Source: Hysterium pulicare CBS 123377 (lineage: Eukaryota > Ascomycota > Dothideomycetes > Hysteriales > Hysteriaceae). From it: DNA of 25,538 nt. The translations under genes were made by a program, and so were the position numbers. The first letter of the stretch is position 1; each line of letters opens with the position of its first letter. Below are positions 1 through 11,203 of the stretch, piece by piece. The DNA lies in contig AJFK01000542.1 in NCBI GenBank assembly GCA_000467715.1, positions 1 to 25,538 of the forward strand, read 5' to 3'. A model generated the notes under the pieces. The model made no database searches. It had not been told where the DNA came from and saw only the letters and a list, made by a program, of their open reading frames with translations.

Positions 1-347
1 TGCTTATGCAACACTAAATACAAGCTCCTTTGTAGACCAATAGCAGAGGATGAACTTTAAGTGACGTCCACGGATTCACTTGGAAATTGCAACCTACGTC
101 GTTGAAGCGCTTCGGTCTCATGAAGGCGATGACTTATACAGCTTGTCCTTCGGTAGGGTTGAATGTAAAGTAGCGAAATAATGGAGTAGAGATATAATGG
201 AGTAAGGGAAGAGTGAAAGATGGAGGGTGCCACATGCAGTTGATGTGCAGATTGCGTCTTCTTACTAAGCGCTAAGCCCTTCGGGAGTCCATTGCCAGGG
301 AACGTGTGGGGCCTTGTCGGACCGTCCCATACTCGATCTTCCCGAGT

Positions 348-391
348 GCCATGCTCCCAGCCATGCTTCCAGCCATGCTCCTGGCCATTCC
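348..391. repeat. 12-bp tandem repeat, about 3.7 copies
   Basis: The unit gccatgctccca starts at 348, recurs at 360 as gccatgcttcca and at 372 as gccatgctcctg, and ends with a partial copy from 384. The period of 12 keeps frame, so if translated it would give a repeated Ala-Met-Leu-Pro. No convincing gene surrounds it. Confidence 0.8.
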
Positions 392-427
392 ATCAAAGAT
401 TCTTGATTCTGCTGTTTCGAGAGCCAT

Positions 428-434
428 TATAAAT
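428..434 (+). promoter_or_regulatory. TATA-like box without an obvious gene
   Basis: TATAAAT is followed by pyrimidine-rich sequence up to about 560, which resembles a fungal core promoter, but no gene can be read downstream on the plus strand. It may be a chance match, an orphan promoter or part of an old repeat. Confidence 0.3.
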
Positions 435-1159
435 CGATCCCTGCCCTCTCAAGACGCCTCTGGCTTCGATTCGCTCTCCTGATATCCGGTCGCCACCCTT
501 CTGCGTGTCCGTGAGTTATGCATTATCTCCACCCGCTCTCCCGCCCCCGGCAATTGCAAATGCCGGTTTTGGGACTCTTGAAACGTAGCTTACTGATTGG
601 CAATATGGCAAAGGAGCAAGTAGGTCATTGGCTAGAACCTTTAAACTTTACTGGCGAATTCCATTGAAGCCCCCACCCGTAAGACTGATTTTTGATCAAA
701 AGTAAAGTTTGTTGTCACCAACGCAGTTTCGCCTAACACTCGGTAAATTTCCTGAAAAGGTCTATGGTCTAAATCTGCAAGCTGCGGACACTCCAACAAG
801 TGGCCGCTGCAAGAGAGATGTGCAGGAAACATCCATTGACAGCATCAGTGACACCTCTACTTCGCCTTCCCCACTGCTTTACCCGCCACAAATGGGCTTC
901 GTACACCGATCCAAAGTCAGTTCATCCCCAAATATATACCCTCCAAGACCACCGCCGGATTTTAATGCATGCCAGCAAATCCCAGGTGTCTGCTAGTAGG
1001 CTTAGGATTTTAGAGCTTAGGTAAAATACGCATGGGAAACCATCAGATTACTCTCGCGAGTTCTGATCATCAAAGTACTTTGAAACAACTTCCTATATTT
1101 TCTTATATTGTATTGAGTGATTGCGGAGATTGACCTGAACGAAAGACTCTACGTCTCCC

Positions 1160-2763
<1,604 letters not shown>

Positions 2764-2767
2764 TTAT

Positions 2768-2776
2768 CATATATAT
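2768..2776 (-). promoter_or_regulatory. TATA element of the GH30 gene
   Basis: TATATATG on the minus strand lies about 70 nt upstream of the chosen ATG at 2700. A start site some 30 nt downstream of it would fall near 2740, which excludes the alternative ATG at 2751 from most transcripts and supports the 2700 start. Confidence 0.5.
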
Positions 2777-2825
2777 GGGAGTATTGGAAAGAATGTGTGA
2801 TTAATGAACGGGCTTGTTCTCGCGT

Positions 2826-2831
2826 GGCTAA
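2826..2831 (+). promoter_or_regulatory. Possible XlnR/Xyr1 site (GGCTAA)
   Basis: GGCTAA matches the published binding core of the fungal xylanase activator XlnR (GGCTAR). It sits about 126 nt upstream of the GH30 start codon. A six-base match is weak by itself; its place in front of a xylanase-family gene is the argument. Confidence 0.4.
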
Positions 2832-3489
2832 AGTGCATATATTGCCATACGTTAATCCAACTCGGGGATCAAGGCAAGTGAAAGGCCTCGAAATAGAATA
2901 GGTAGTCTATAAGGTGTCATGGGTTTCCAAAATCGCAATAAACACTTTGCGTAAATGTAAGGCCAAGGAGCCAAGTGGTGATACCCCACAGACTCCATTG
3001 CTCCGATCCTGGTTATAGCAGGGATTGTGGAAGCTTATAGAAGGGCTACATTTAGCCTGTGGAAAGGCATTCGATTTGATCTTTACGACAATGGGCCTAG
3101 GCTGGAAGGAAATATGAGTGTAAGAAATGATAAGTCTCGAAATACTTCATTCCCCAGGGTAAGCTGGGGGTTTGCCTCCGAACGGCCCAAGAGATCGGAA
3201 GTTTGGAAACAGGTATCCCTGACACCTTGCCAGCTCTCGAACGGAGTACTTGAATAATGATGAGTGTTGGTACTATTAAAAAGAGAGATGAAAGGCCGGT
3301 GTGAAAGCGGGAGACGAAGTTGTATACGGCCCAGGAGAGGCGCTTCTGCCGCCCACTTAGTAAGCAGCATCACATGAAAACACTAATTTCACCCCTCAGG
3401 TTTGAAAGCTCGTTAAGCAATCAGCGAGTAAAAATTATCAAGGACTATATATAATACCGAAGTAAAATGTCTCCGACCGTGACCATATA
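2832..3489. other. Intergenic stretch between GH30 and the permease relic
   Basis: No gene recognised on either strand. It probably holds distal promoter sequence of the GH30 gene and the 3' flank of the broken permease. Open frames at 3027-3257 (+) and 3083-3373 (-) have no recognisable sequence. Confidence 0.5.
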
Positions 3490-5202
3490 TTACCAGCTCG
3501 CCAAGAAATCTACATACTTCTCCCCTTTGGCATGTTCTTGTGAGGACACGCTGATATGTTCCTTTCCCTGCTCCAATTCTTCGGGCTCCTCCACCCTGCT
3601 GACTATGACAGAACCAGTGGGACCAAAAGTACCAAAGGGATCAACGGGATCAACCAGTCCCAGACCACTTACTAGAAAGAGACGATGCACGATACAATAA
3701 GTCGCCATAGACACGACAGTCCCCAAGGGCCATGAGAGGTAATACATATGGGACCATCCAGGCAGCTCAATGGTCGGGTTTCCTACCCGCTGCGCGAATC
3801 CGGGAAGCGTAATCCATACACCCATAACTCAAGCTACGAGTGCACGCCAATGCAAGCCATGCTAGTACCAGTAAATGCTCCTCGGGCTGGTCTCATAAAG
3901 ATCAGTCAACTTGAAGAGCCGTTTCCGCAGGATGAAGTAATCAGCGAACATTACTCCCGTCATCGGTCCAAGGAATACACCATAGCCGCCGAGGACGTTG
4001 AGGAATTTGCTGGCACCGTTGAGAAGTTGCAATGGTTGAACAGTAAAGGCCACCGCTGACATCAAGTACATGCCCCGACGAATGGTAAAGAATATAGGAA
4101 ATAGAGACGCTAGATCAATACCAGCAGAGACTCAATGTTTTGCAACTACCATGCCAAATTGGGCAACCATAAAGGAGATGCTTCCGAACGCCGATGCAGC
4201 ACGTGATCGCGATGAGTTTCCGTAATGTTTCTGCAGCGCACTGTATAATCGGTAGGGCTCCCATAGCAGCATTCCTTGTTATTCGGGGAATATCTGCGCC
4301 GCATAAGAAGTGCAAATGATTCCGACCATGGCCACGATGATCGTTCCCATTGGCACCATAACCAGTTGGGCCAGAATTTGATCCTCTGGACGACGAGCAT
4401 ATCGGGTATAATCAGATTGAACGTAAATATGGATGCTGATGCTGCTGATGTTGGTCAGATCCTGAGAACCAGCATCCAGGCTAGGTGAGTTCCCTTGGCT
4501 TGCATAGTGACAGCGCTGACATCTTGTAGGAAGCTCCCGCCTCCTCGGGTCGTAACGGTGAACCAGAAGAGAGTTCCAGAGTGTTTCGGTATAACCATCA
4601 AGTACGAGATCAGGGACGGAATCTTGTACTTCTCTGGCTTTATCCACGTTAGGGGAAGGTAAAGGATGGTGAAGATGATGAATGAAAGGAAATCCCCCGT
4701 CGTCATGGTTCCGTTAGCCAAGGGTATGTCTAGATTAGCAAACGAAGGTGACGTAGCCGTGAGCAGCGTTCTAACACGTTATCCACCCCAGTAGACTTGG
4801 GTGGAGAACCAAATACAGGCGAGGAATACTCTCTGAATGACGACAAATCGGAAACCGTGCATGCCCCAGGAGACCCTCTGGATGATGGGAAAGCCAATAT
4901 GCCATTTTGCTCCGGGAGCGCCGCTCAGAACACAAAATATGCCCACGAGAGCGTTTCCAATAATGACTGTCAGCATACACTGCCAGACGTTGAGTCCCAA
5001 GGCTATGAGAGATGATCCCGTCATCCAACCCCCGATGTTAAATGATCCGGTGATAACCCAAAGCGTTACAAATTCCCATCCACCAAAAGTTATTCGTTCA
5101 GGGGGGAGCGGGAAGGTTTCTTTATTCCCGCGAGCATGAGCAAAGACGTTGTCGTTTTGTTTGACCTCAAGCCGGCTTATAGAGGGTCTTTGCTCTGTCC
5201 AT
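3490..5202 (-). pseudogene. NCS1-family nucleobase/allantoin permease pseudogene
   Basis: Reading the minus strand from the ATG at 5202-5200 recovers a nearly full NCS1 (nucleobase:cation symporter 1) transporter. Landmarks in order: RLEVKQND, ERITFGGWEFVTLWVI, FNIGGWMTGSSLIALGL, GAKWHIGFPIIQR, IWFSTQVYWGG, ITTGDF-like MTTGDF, DLTNISSISI, YTRYARRPEDQ, VSAGIDLASLFP, LNGASKFLNVLGGYGVFLGP, GVMFADYF, and LPGFAQRVG near the end. The sequence is of the Fur4/Dal4/Fui1 (uracil, allantoin, uridine) type rather than the FCY type. It is not functional: the frame shifts once near 5175 (between MDRAKTLYK and RLEVK) and once near 4465 (between AWMLVL and DLTNI). In-frame stops lie at 4779-4781 (TAA), 4279-4281 (TAA), 4132-4134 (TGA), 3862-3864 (TAG) and 3829-3831 (TGA). 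The last one replaces what reads as a Trp (LVA-stop-VMG). No introns are evident. The transported substrate of the ancestor cannot be fixed. Confidence 0.92.
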
Positions 5203-5507
5203 GTTGAAGATTGGCGATAGACTAGGGTGTCTGAGAGGACTCTGCCGGAAGTGGAGTGGGGAACGCAAGAGTAGATCGACGAGTTGAAGAGGAAGGTTTA
5301 GACAGTTGAGCTCCGGGAGAGACCCACGCAGCACTACGCCCCCATTCGGCTAAGGTCCTCCTTGTTTACCTCCTGTCTCCAATCCCGGTCTCCACCAACG
5401 TGCTCAGGGTCCGAGTGGCCAGAAGCACTATGGAAACAGCATATTACTAATTAGAATGGGACATTTAAATCAAGTCGCGTAGCTGTTTGTAATTTTCTCT
5501 CACTTCA
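5203..5507. other. Gap between permease relic and hypothetical frame
   Basis: No separate gene is seen. The permease frame stays open upstream of the chosen ATG to about 5303, but it lacks a start codon there. This may be former 5' flank of the permease. Confidence 0.4.
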
Positions 5508-6051
5508 CTATGAACTCCAGTCCATTGGCTCCAAACTGGATAATTCGAAACCAGATTGATCACCAAATAATCCAGGCCATGGTATACGCTCGGGAAAATC
5601 CAAAGGAACCATTTCCTGCGTATCCAGGGTCTGGAGGTTCTCGGTGGTGTTCTTTTCGCGATATCTTTGCGGTCGGTGTAGGTATCGGTCAATTTCTTCG
5701 ACGTATTTTTGCAACCTCACTCCAGCTGAAGCTGAAGCTGGAATAGAAGATGTGAGGCATTCTAGCAATTCGGACATGCACAGCCTGATCCGTTTTAGCA
5801 TCAAGAACATTTTGTTCTGCGTAAAGGATGCATACATGACCCTCCTAAGATGTTCGTAGTCCGATCTCGCCAGATCTTTCCCGATGAAACTACTGAGGAG
5901 ATGACCAAATCCGGAAAGCTCTTGTAGCTGTGACACGTTAAGGCTATGGACATGGTTGTTGGACTTTGCTTACCATTGCTGAGGTCTTACTCCTAAAACC
6001 CAGTTTATCCGCGTCTACCTGTCCTACTACTAGTAAGAAGCTTGACTCCAT
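5508..6051 (-). CDS. Hypothetical two-exon protein, possibly a gene fragment
   Basis: I do not recognise this protein. A plausible model is exon 6051-5974 starting at ATG, a 46-nt intron 5973-5928 (GTAAGC...TCACAG), and exon 5927-5508, which join in phase 0 to 165 residues. The middle (GFGHLLSSFIGKDLARSDYEHLRRVMYASFTQ, read in pieces) is helical and rich in Arg and Leu. The C-terminus is acidic and aromatic (FELSSLEPMDWSS), a composition often seen at the end of Zn2Cys6 transcription factors, but no zinc cluster is visible upstream. The helix with EHLRR also made me consider a cytochrome P450 fragment, though no heme-binding motif is present. It may be the surviving 3' part of a larger gene. 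Existence and function are both uncertain. Confidence 0.3.
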
Positions 6052-6522
6052 CTCCTCTCACTCAAGGATATGACCCAGAGCTTAGTGTGCACATGTATCC
6101 CTATTCTGGAAATCGATCTTAGATTTCCGCTTAACCTCCTCAGACTCAGATTCCCCAAAGTCAATCAAGGTGCCTGGTTCCATGTTAAGGGCCGGACGTT
6201 AAATTCAAGTTTCTCAATTATCAAAAGCCTAGCTGGATATGCTACTCCAAAAGACAAAATTAGGCTTAAGATTATTAGGGGAATACCAAGAACCAGGCTA
6301 CTAAACCACCCTTGAAGCTCACCTCCTCTCAACAGAAGCTACGACGTTGAGCTCACAGAACCCAGAATTAGCAACACTGTAGGGGATGCACGTGTTATCG
6401 CGGGTAAGTGTTGAGCTTTGAATGGAAAAAGGAATTTAAACGATTAATCGAGGACGGAAATACGTTGGGCCAATTCGCGCATTCGCTTTCTTGATGTCGC
6501 TTGTTAAAGAAACGCAGATCCT
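6052..6522. other. Gene-free stretch
   Basis: No gene is recognised. The stretch becomes AT-richer from about 6180 to 6300, with several TTAGGCTTAAG-like words. An open frame at 6070-6315 (+) has no recognisable sequence. Confidence 0.4.
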
Positions 6523-7100
6523 TCAGTTACTCTTGAAATAATTGACTGCCACCGCAGGTCCAAGTCCAATCTCTTTTGCCCAACCATCTAAATCATATCT
6601 CGGGCGATTCCAGTTGCTGAGATTCTTGCCGCCCGGTGGAGCATACTTCTTGCCATCGAAGTCGGTGGGCTGTTCGTATAAAAAAAAGGCGTAGCGGTGC
6701 GGTGCGCTTCCTGGTGGGGGGGCGGGACCGATGTAATTCGCAACAAAGGGGTCGTTGCTGGTCAGAGTCGAGGAGGTATCAGCCTTGAAGCCGGGTTGGA
6801 TCCAGTGCAAGACTGGACCGAGCACGCCGAAGGAAGGGAAGGGGGCGTCGATGTCGAGACAGACGACCAGGTAAGTTTGGGATGGGGAGGACGAAGCGAA
6901 GCTGAGCTGTGGTGGCGATTGTGCATCTGTAGAACTTTATCAGTTTGCTAAATTCGGAGATGAAATCAGTAGGATATACCGGCTTTCGGTACAAAGAGCC
7001 CGGGAGTGACAGAGTGTTTGCCGACCGTTAACCCAAGCACTTTTGTCTCATCGTTCTTGATCAATTCCAGATCTCGTTTGACACTCTTGTTGGCGGGCAT
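6523..7100 (-). CDS. Phosphatidylethanolamine-binding protein (PEBP family)
   Basis: Two exons, 7100-6980 and 6926-6523, with a 53-nt intron (GTATAT...CTACAG). The product is 174 residues, starting MPANKSVKRDLELIKND and ending AVAVNYFKSN. The two PEBP hallmarks are present in order: a CLDIDAPFPSFG segment in place of the usual DPDAP motif, followed by VLHWIQPG, and then YIGPAPPPGSAPHRYAFFLY, the second conserved ligand-pocket block. No signal peptide or membrane segment is seen, so it is probably cytosolic. PEBPs bind anionic or phospho ligands and in some organisms modulate kinases or proteases (yeast Tfs1 inhibits carboxypeptidase Y); the specific job here is unknown. At 174 residues it is a little shorter than many fungal members. 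The gene looks intact. Confidence 0.9.
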
Positions 7101-8228
7101 TGTGATTGATTGGCGTCGAGTCTTGGGGAGAAGACAGATGGGGTAGATTAAACTTTGGAGGAATTTAATATTGCGGAAACGACGACTTTTCTTTCCTGGT
7201 GAAAATCGGGGAAATCTTTAAGCGTGGACTGACTATAGGCCGTCAAACACTGTTTTGGGTATTAGCTTGACATTTGAATGGATTGAAAGGTATGCTCTTC
7301 GGTGCGTTGTTCTGCTGACATCGTCGGAGATAAGCTAGGACGATCCGCCGAAAACGCCGCGCCTTCAATTCACCTGCAAACGAGGGATGAAGACTCGAGA
7401 CTTGTACGAATCCGGCTATGGATGGCTATAGTAATGCTCCCAGACTGGGCGTTGCTGGTGCACGAGGTTGTACAGCGTTGTTCTGACCGTTATGCTTCAT
7501 AAAAGGTTGGTGGTAGGGCTACCCGCTGAGTTCATCGACCTCGGCACATATAACTCATTATACTCCGACGTCTGACTCTGCATTGTGCATCTTCTGTATA
7601 AGAGTTTCGACTACCACCTAGATATATTATCATGGGTTGGATTACATAGATACTAAACCTTGAGTCCAGTAATCAACATTCTATCTTTATCCATAAATAT
7701 TTATTATCCCAAAGATTAGCACAATTGCTGTATAGTTTATAGGGAAGCTGGTAAAATCTAGCATACCTAATCTACAGTTAGTTACGTGATATACTCTCTA
7801 TACTTGCCTGGGTATTCTTGAGTCTGCTTACCTGTAAGTAGACTCAGCAATTTCAGCGTAAAGTTAAATCCTTACATTCGGCTGGTTAAGATCTAGAGCA
7901 CAGGCCATATACGTTTTTGAATATACCTACCTAGAAACCTTATAACGTTTGAGGAGCGTTTTAAGATGCAAAAGAGAATATATTCATCAGAATTGGGGCC
8001 TCTGCTAGATATTAGAGGCGGGTGTGGCGTGCTAGCTAATCTGCCTAATCGGGCAGGTTCGGCGAAAAGCTTCCACTGCCGCTCGAACCCTCTAGTAGGT
8101 AAGCAACGGATTCATTGTCGGACTACGAAGACCCCCGTTTACCCTCCAACATTTAGCACCGGAAACTCCACTGGCTGCCATCTTTTTCTCGTCACCAAAC
8201 CCCGCAAAAGCCTGCGAGAGTATGTAGA
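7101..8228. other. Gene-free, partly AT-rich stretch
   Basis: No gene is recognised over about 1.1 kb. Up to about 7550 the composition is mixed and probably includes the promoter of the PEBP gene. From about 7560 to 7960 it is AT-rich and full of TA steps, with a strong inverted repeat at 7820-7845. This looks like a degraded repeat or RIP-altered DNA, but no element ends can be defined. The segment 7966-8228 leads into the LovD-like gene. Confidence 0.5.
7820..7845. repeat. Near-perfect 12-bp inverted repeat
   Basis: gagtctgcttac at 7820-7831 is followed after two bases by gtaagtagactc at 7834-7845. The arms pair with one mismatch, and that mismatch is the kind a C-to-T change would give. 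It could form a hairpin; no protein gene is adjacent, so a terminator role is not supported. Confidence 0.7.
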
Positions 8229-9487
8229 ATGTCGAATTTCGATGCTCTCCTGGCCGACTATACGGAGAAAGGAAACGCAAAGGTACATGGAGTGATATGT
8301 AAATGCGTGGACAGAGATGGTATTCCACCCTTCGAAGCCTATGCGAACGTCTTGGTGCGATACGAATGCTGAGGTCTTCAGGAAATGAATTGTACAGCAA
8401 AATTGCGGGCTATGACTCACTCTCTGCGGACGCTGCACCTCTCCGCGAAGACGCTGTTTTCAGAGTCGCGAGCGCCACGAAGCTCATTACCAGTATTGCA
8501 TTGCTACAGTGTATGGATAGGGGGCTCATAGGTCTTGACGACCCTCTCACAAAAATACTTCCAGAGTTCGACGGCAAGGAAATCTTAACAGACGTATCTG
8601 GATCAGAGTTTACTTTTGAGCAGAGCAAAAATGCGATTACCGCCCGACACCTTCTTACCCATACTTCGGGATTAGGGTATCGATTTTTGCACCGGCTACT
8701 AAGGCCATGGGCTGAAGCTCGAAACCAGGGTGAACCTATCTACCGTGTCACGGAAAGATACAATATCCCGCTAGTTTTTGAGCCGGGTACTGGCTGGTTG
8801 TATGGATGCAGCCTGGATTGGGCAGGTGTCGTTGTCAGCCGCTTGCATGATGGAATGTCACTGGACGACTACATGGTTAAGAATATATGGAAGAAGCTGG
8901 GGCTTTCTAGTCCGTTTCCGAAGTTCAATATCTCAAGGCATCCCGAGTACAATGCAAGGTTATTGCAGGGGGCTGTGCGAACAAATGATGGACGACTACA
9001 GCCTTTCGACCGTTGGTCGTTTGACAACTCCGAGGATCAAGAAGGTGGCAGTGGCTTGGCTTCAACGGCGAAAGACTATGTCGCCGTCCTTACAGACTTG
9101 ATTTCGGATGCGCCAAAACTCTTGAAGCCGGCAACCATCTCTGAGATGTTTACTCCACAGCTTGTTCCAAAATCACCGAGCATTCAAATGCTCTTGGAAT
9201 TGCGGGCTGCGTGGGATACCGTTGCTGGACCTATTTCAGAGGATGCTGTGAACCACGGCTTGGGCGGTATGCTTTGCCTAGCACCAGTACCCGAAATAAG
9301 CCAACCAAAAAACATGCTTGCTTGGGGTGGAGCTTCTAACATTATTTGGTGGGCTAACAGAGAGTTGGGAGTTGCAGGTTTTTTTGCAACCCAGCAATCT
9401 CCTTTCGGAAATCCTGCAGTTATGAAGCTTGTAAATGCTTGGAAGAAAGACTTCTGGACTCAATTTAATACAACAGACCATACCTAA
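8229..9487 (+). CDS. LovD-like serine hydrolase / acyltransferase (beta-lactamase class C fold)
   Basis: Two exons, 8229-8319 and 8382-9487, with a 62-nt intron (GTATTC...CTTCAG), give 398 residues. The first exon encodes MSNFDALLADYTEKGNAK and CVDRD. Joining across the intron restores DGNELYSKIAGYDS, so the start at 8229 is preferred to any ATG inside the intron. The nucleophile motif SATK is at S61-K64, the second catalytic motif YGCSLDW starts at Y171, and WGG starts at W345, the same order as in LovD, the lovastatin acyltransferase (about 413 residues). EstB-type esterases share this fold. It probably cleaves or transfers an acyl group on a small molecule; the substrate is unknown. No signal peptide is seen, so it is likely cytosolic. 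No polyketide synthase or other biosynthetic core gene lies in the window. The gene looks intact. Confidence 0.9.
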
Positions 9488-10282
9488 AACAGCTATCAAG
9501 GCAGAGCGTCCAAAGAAGTTGTGTTCAATCCAAAGACCATTCATTGTAATGGAGTATTGAAATCGTCTCGTGCAAGTACTCCATCTAACTCTGTGGAATG
9601 CTGACAACAAGCTTTTGGCCTCGAACCTCTCATTAGTGATCATAGCAACTAGTTACATCGTTAATTCTCCCATTTCCATATTTTGGAAAAGTTCTTGAGC
9701 CTGGCAGACCGTATTCGAATGGAACATAGGATGACGTATCCTTTCCTAAGTTGATATTGTCAGGCATAGTGTTCAGAAGAGCAACACAACAAGGGCAATC
9801 TTGACGGAAAGAAAAGAAGTCTGTATTAAGCGCAGATATGTTCTTGAGAGTGCGAGAGCGCTTTGGAAGCTTCATCTCGACGTCGTCCCTGGGTCCTGCG
9901 GCAGAGATGTTATGTCGGCCTGACCCGGACGCCACTGATTTTGAGCATGGTTAGTGCTGACTAAACAAAGCACTATCTACAAATTAGAGCAAACCTGTTC
10001 ACGATCTCCCCAAGCCCCTTGCGCAACAGCGCGTCGCTGCCCGCGATCGATCAACACACAGCCGCTTCCGCAGTTCCTCAAATCAGGGAACTACCAAGCC
10101 TTCGATTCAATTTGGTTCCATGATGCGAACCTAACGCAGGTAGAAGGAAATAGATATAATGCCGCCGTTCGATGGACAGACGACCCATTGCCCATGAAAC
10201 TACATGCTTCATGGCCTCGCACACTTACTGAACAACAAAACTTCACGATAAAGCGCATCCATCCTCATCACAGACGGCAACA
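9488..10282. other. Intergenic stretch with one small open frame
   Basis: About 800 bp without a recognisable gene. The minus strand holds a short frame from the ATG at 9875 to 9633 (80 residues, with a Cys-rich CPCC) that I do not recognise. A plus-strand frame at 9954-10286 also has no family features and is probably 5' flank of the next gene. Confidence 0.4.
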
Positions 10283-10987
10283 ATGACTATAATCCCCACA
10301 TTCGCGCCCCTCCCGACCTCAGGTCTGGTCATCTTCCCCGGCTACACAGCCCTCAAACCCGAAGCCCTCATCATCAAAGAAACAGACAACCACCTAACAC
10401 GCTCCAACCTCTTAGTTTCATTCAAGGGACCTGATGGCCGGCCCGGACAAGCCTTCATAGAGATCGACGAGCCCAAGCGACCAAAGCACACGTTTGTGTT
10501 TCTGGACGTGGCGACGGGGAGGCAGATTTTTAGGATCTTGAAGGAGGAACATTCAATGAGTCCGAATGTTTATCATTGTAGTACGCCGGAGGGGTTAAAG
10601 AGGTGGGAGTTGATGTTTGAGGAGCACACGTTTAGGAGTGATGAGTTTAGTAGGGGTTTTCTTCTTTTCTTCCAATACCACCATCTGAGCTAGAGTGATG
10701 GCTTCCATAGCTGATGTTTTGTAGTCCTAACGCTGAATCCCGGAACGCACCAAGCCATGAACTTGAACCTTCAGAAGAAGGTCCAAGGACAGGAGCAAGC
10801 TATCATGTACAACGGCCAGCCAGTCGCGACGATGAACGAACCCGAATCGTGGTCGCATTTGCGGAGAGAAGATCACGTCTATGTTGCGCCGGGGATGGAC
10901 ATTTGTGTCGCGGTCGGTGTTGCGTTTTGCCACTATGAGAAGCAGGAAGCCGAGCATCTGAGTAACGCCGTAGGGGCAGGAGCCTGA
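10283..10987 (+). CDS. LURP-one-related (tubby C-terminal-like fold) protein
   Basis: Two exons, 10283-10649 and 10725-10987, with a 75-nt intron (GTAGGG...TTGTAG), give 209 residues. The intron skips in-frame stops and joins RSDEF to LTLNPGTHQAMNL in frame. The pattern of alternating beta strands (TFVFLDVATGRQIFRIL, then AIMYNGQPVA, and VYVAPGMDICVAVGVAFCHYE near the end) fits the LOR family, a 12-stranded barrel related to tubby and scramblase domains. Plant LOR proteins are linked to pathogen defence; fungal members are mostly uncharacterised. No signal peptide or membrane segment is seen. The opening 200 bases are dominated by C-ending codons while the rest is not, which is unusual within one gene. 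The family assignment is from strand pattern and memory, not a search. Confidence 0.65.
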
Positions 10988-11203
10988 ACGGTTGCTTTTT
11001 TGAAGTTTTTGGACGACTTTTCCAGTAATAGTATTGAGTCGCTGCGAGGGTGGGCTGTAGAAGTATGTTGGCTGATGCCATGATGAGCTTGAAATTCTAA
11101 TGCTGCCGGATGCGGAAAAATACAGCGGGTATATTATCAACAGAAGGGACAAGTTCAGGGGAAATGGAGTCCCGCCAACGCCAATATCGAACGCCATAAA
11201 GTT

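Larger units (their letters stand above)
1..1159. other. Gene-free left flank
   Basis: No reading frame here looks like a protein I recognise on either strand. The longer open frames (for example 709-996 +) are low in recognisable sequence and have no supported splice pattern. The stretch holds a 12-bp tandem repeat and a TATA-like box, listed separately. The last part, about 1020-1159, is the probable 3' flank of the GH30 gene that is transcribed toward it. Confidence 0.6.

Noticed and set aside
420-640. Possible solo LTR, suggested by TATAAAT followed by pyrimidine-rich sequence
   Set aside because: No matching second copy, no defined ends or target-site duplication, and no element coding sequence is seen in the window. 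Recorded only as a TATA-like box.
4276-5139. Plus-strand open frames over the permease relic
   Set aside because: They lie antisense to a clearly recognisable transporter and show no family sequence of their own.
5508-5936. Cytochrome P450 fragment
   Set aside because: One helix resembles the P450 C-helix, but there is no heme-binding Cys motif, ExxR or other P450 mark in the frame.
7998-8019. Hairpin gcctct...agaggc as a terminator
   Set aside because: The six-base arms are short, there is no T run, and fungal polymerase II genes do not end at such hairpins.
8303-8381. Start of the LovD-like protein at 8303
   Set aside because: This would translate most of the intron. The exon starting at 8229 joined across GTATTC...CTTCAG restores a continuous family-like N-terminus.
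9633-9875. Small minus-strand frame with a CPCC motif as a gene
   Set aside because: Only 80 residues from the first ATG, no recognisable family, no splice partner, and intergenic position. Kept only as a note in the intergenic entry.
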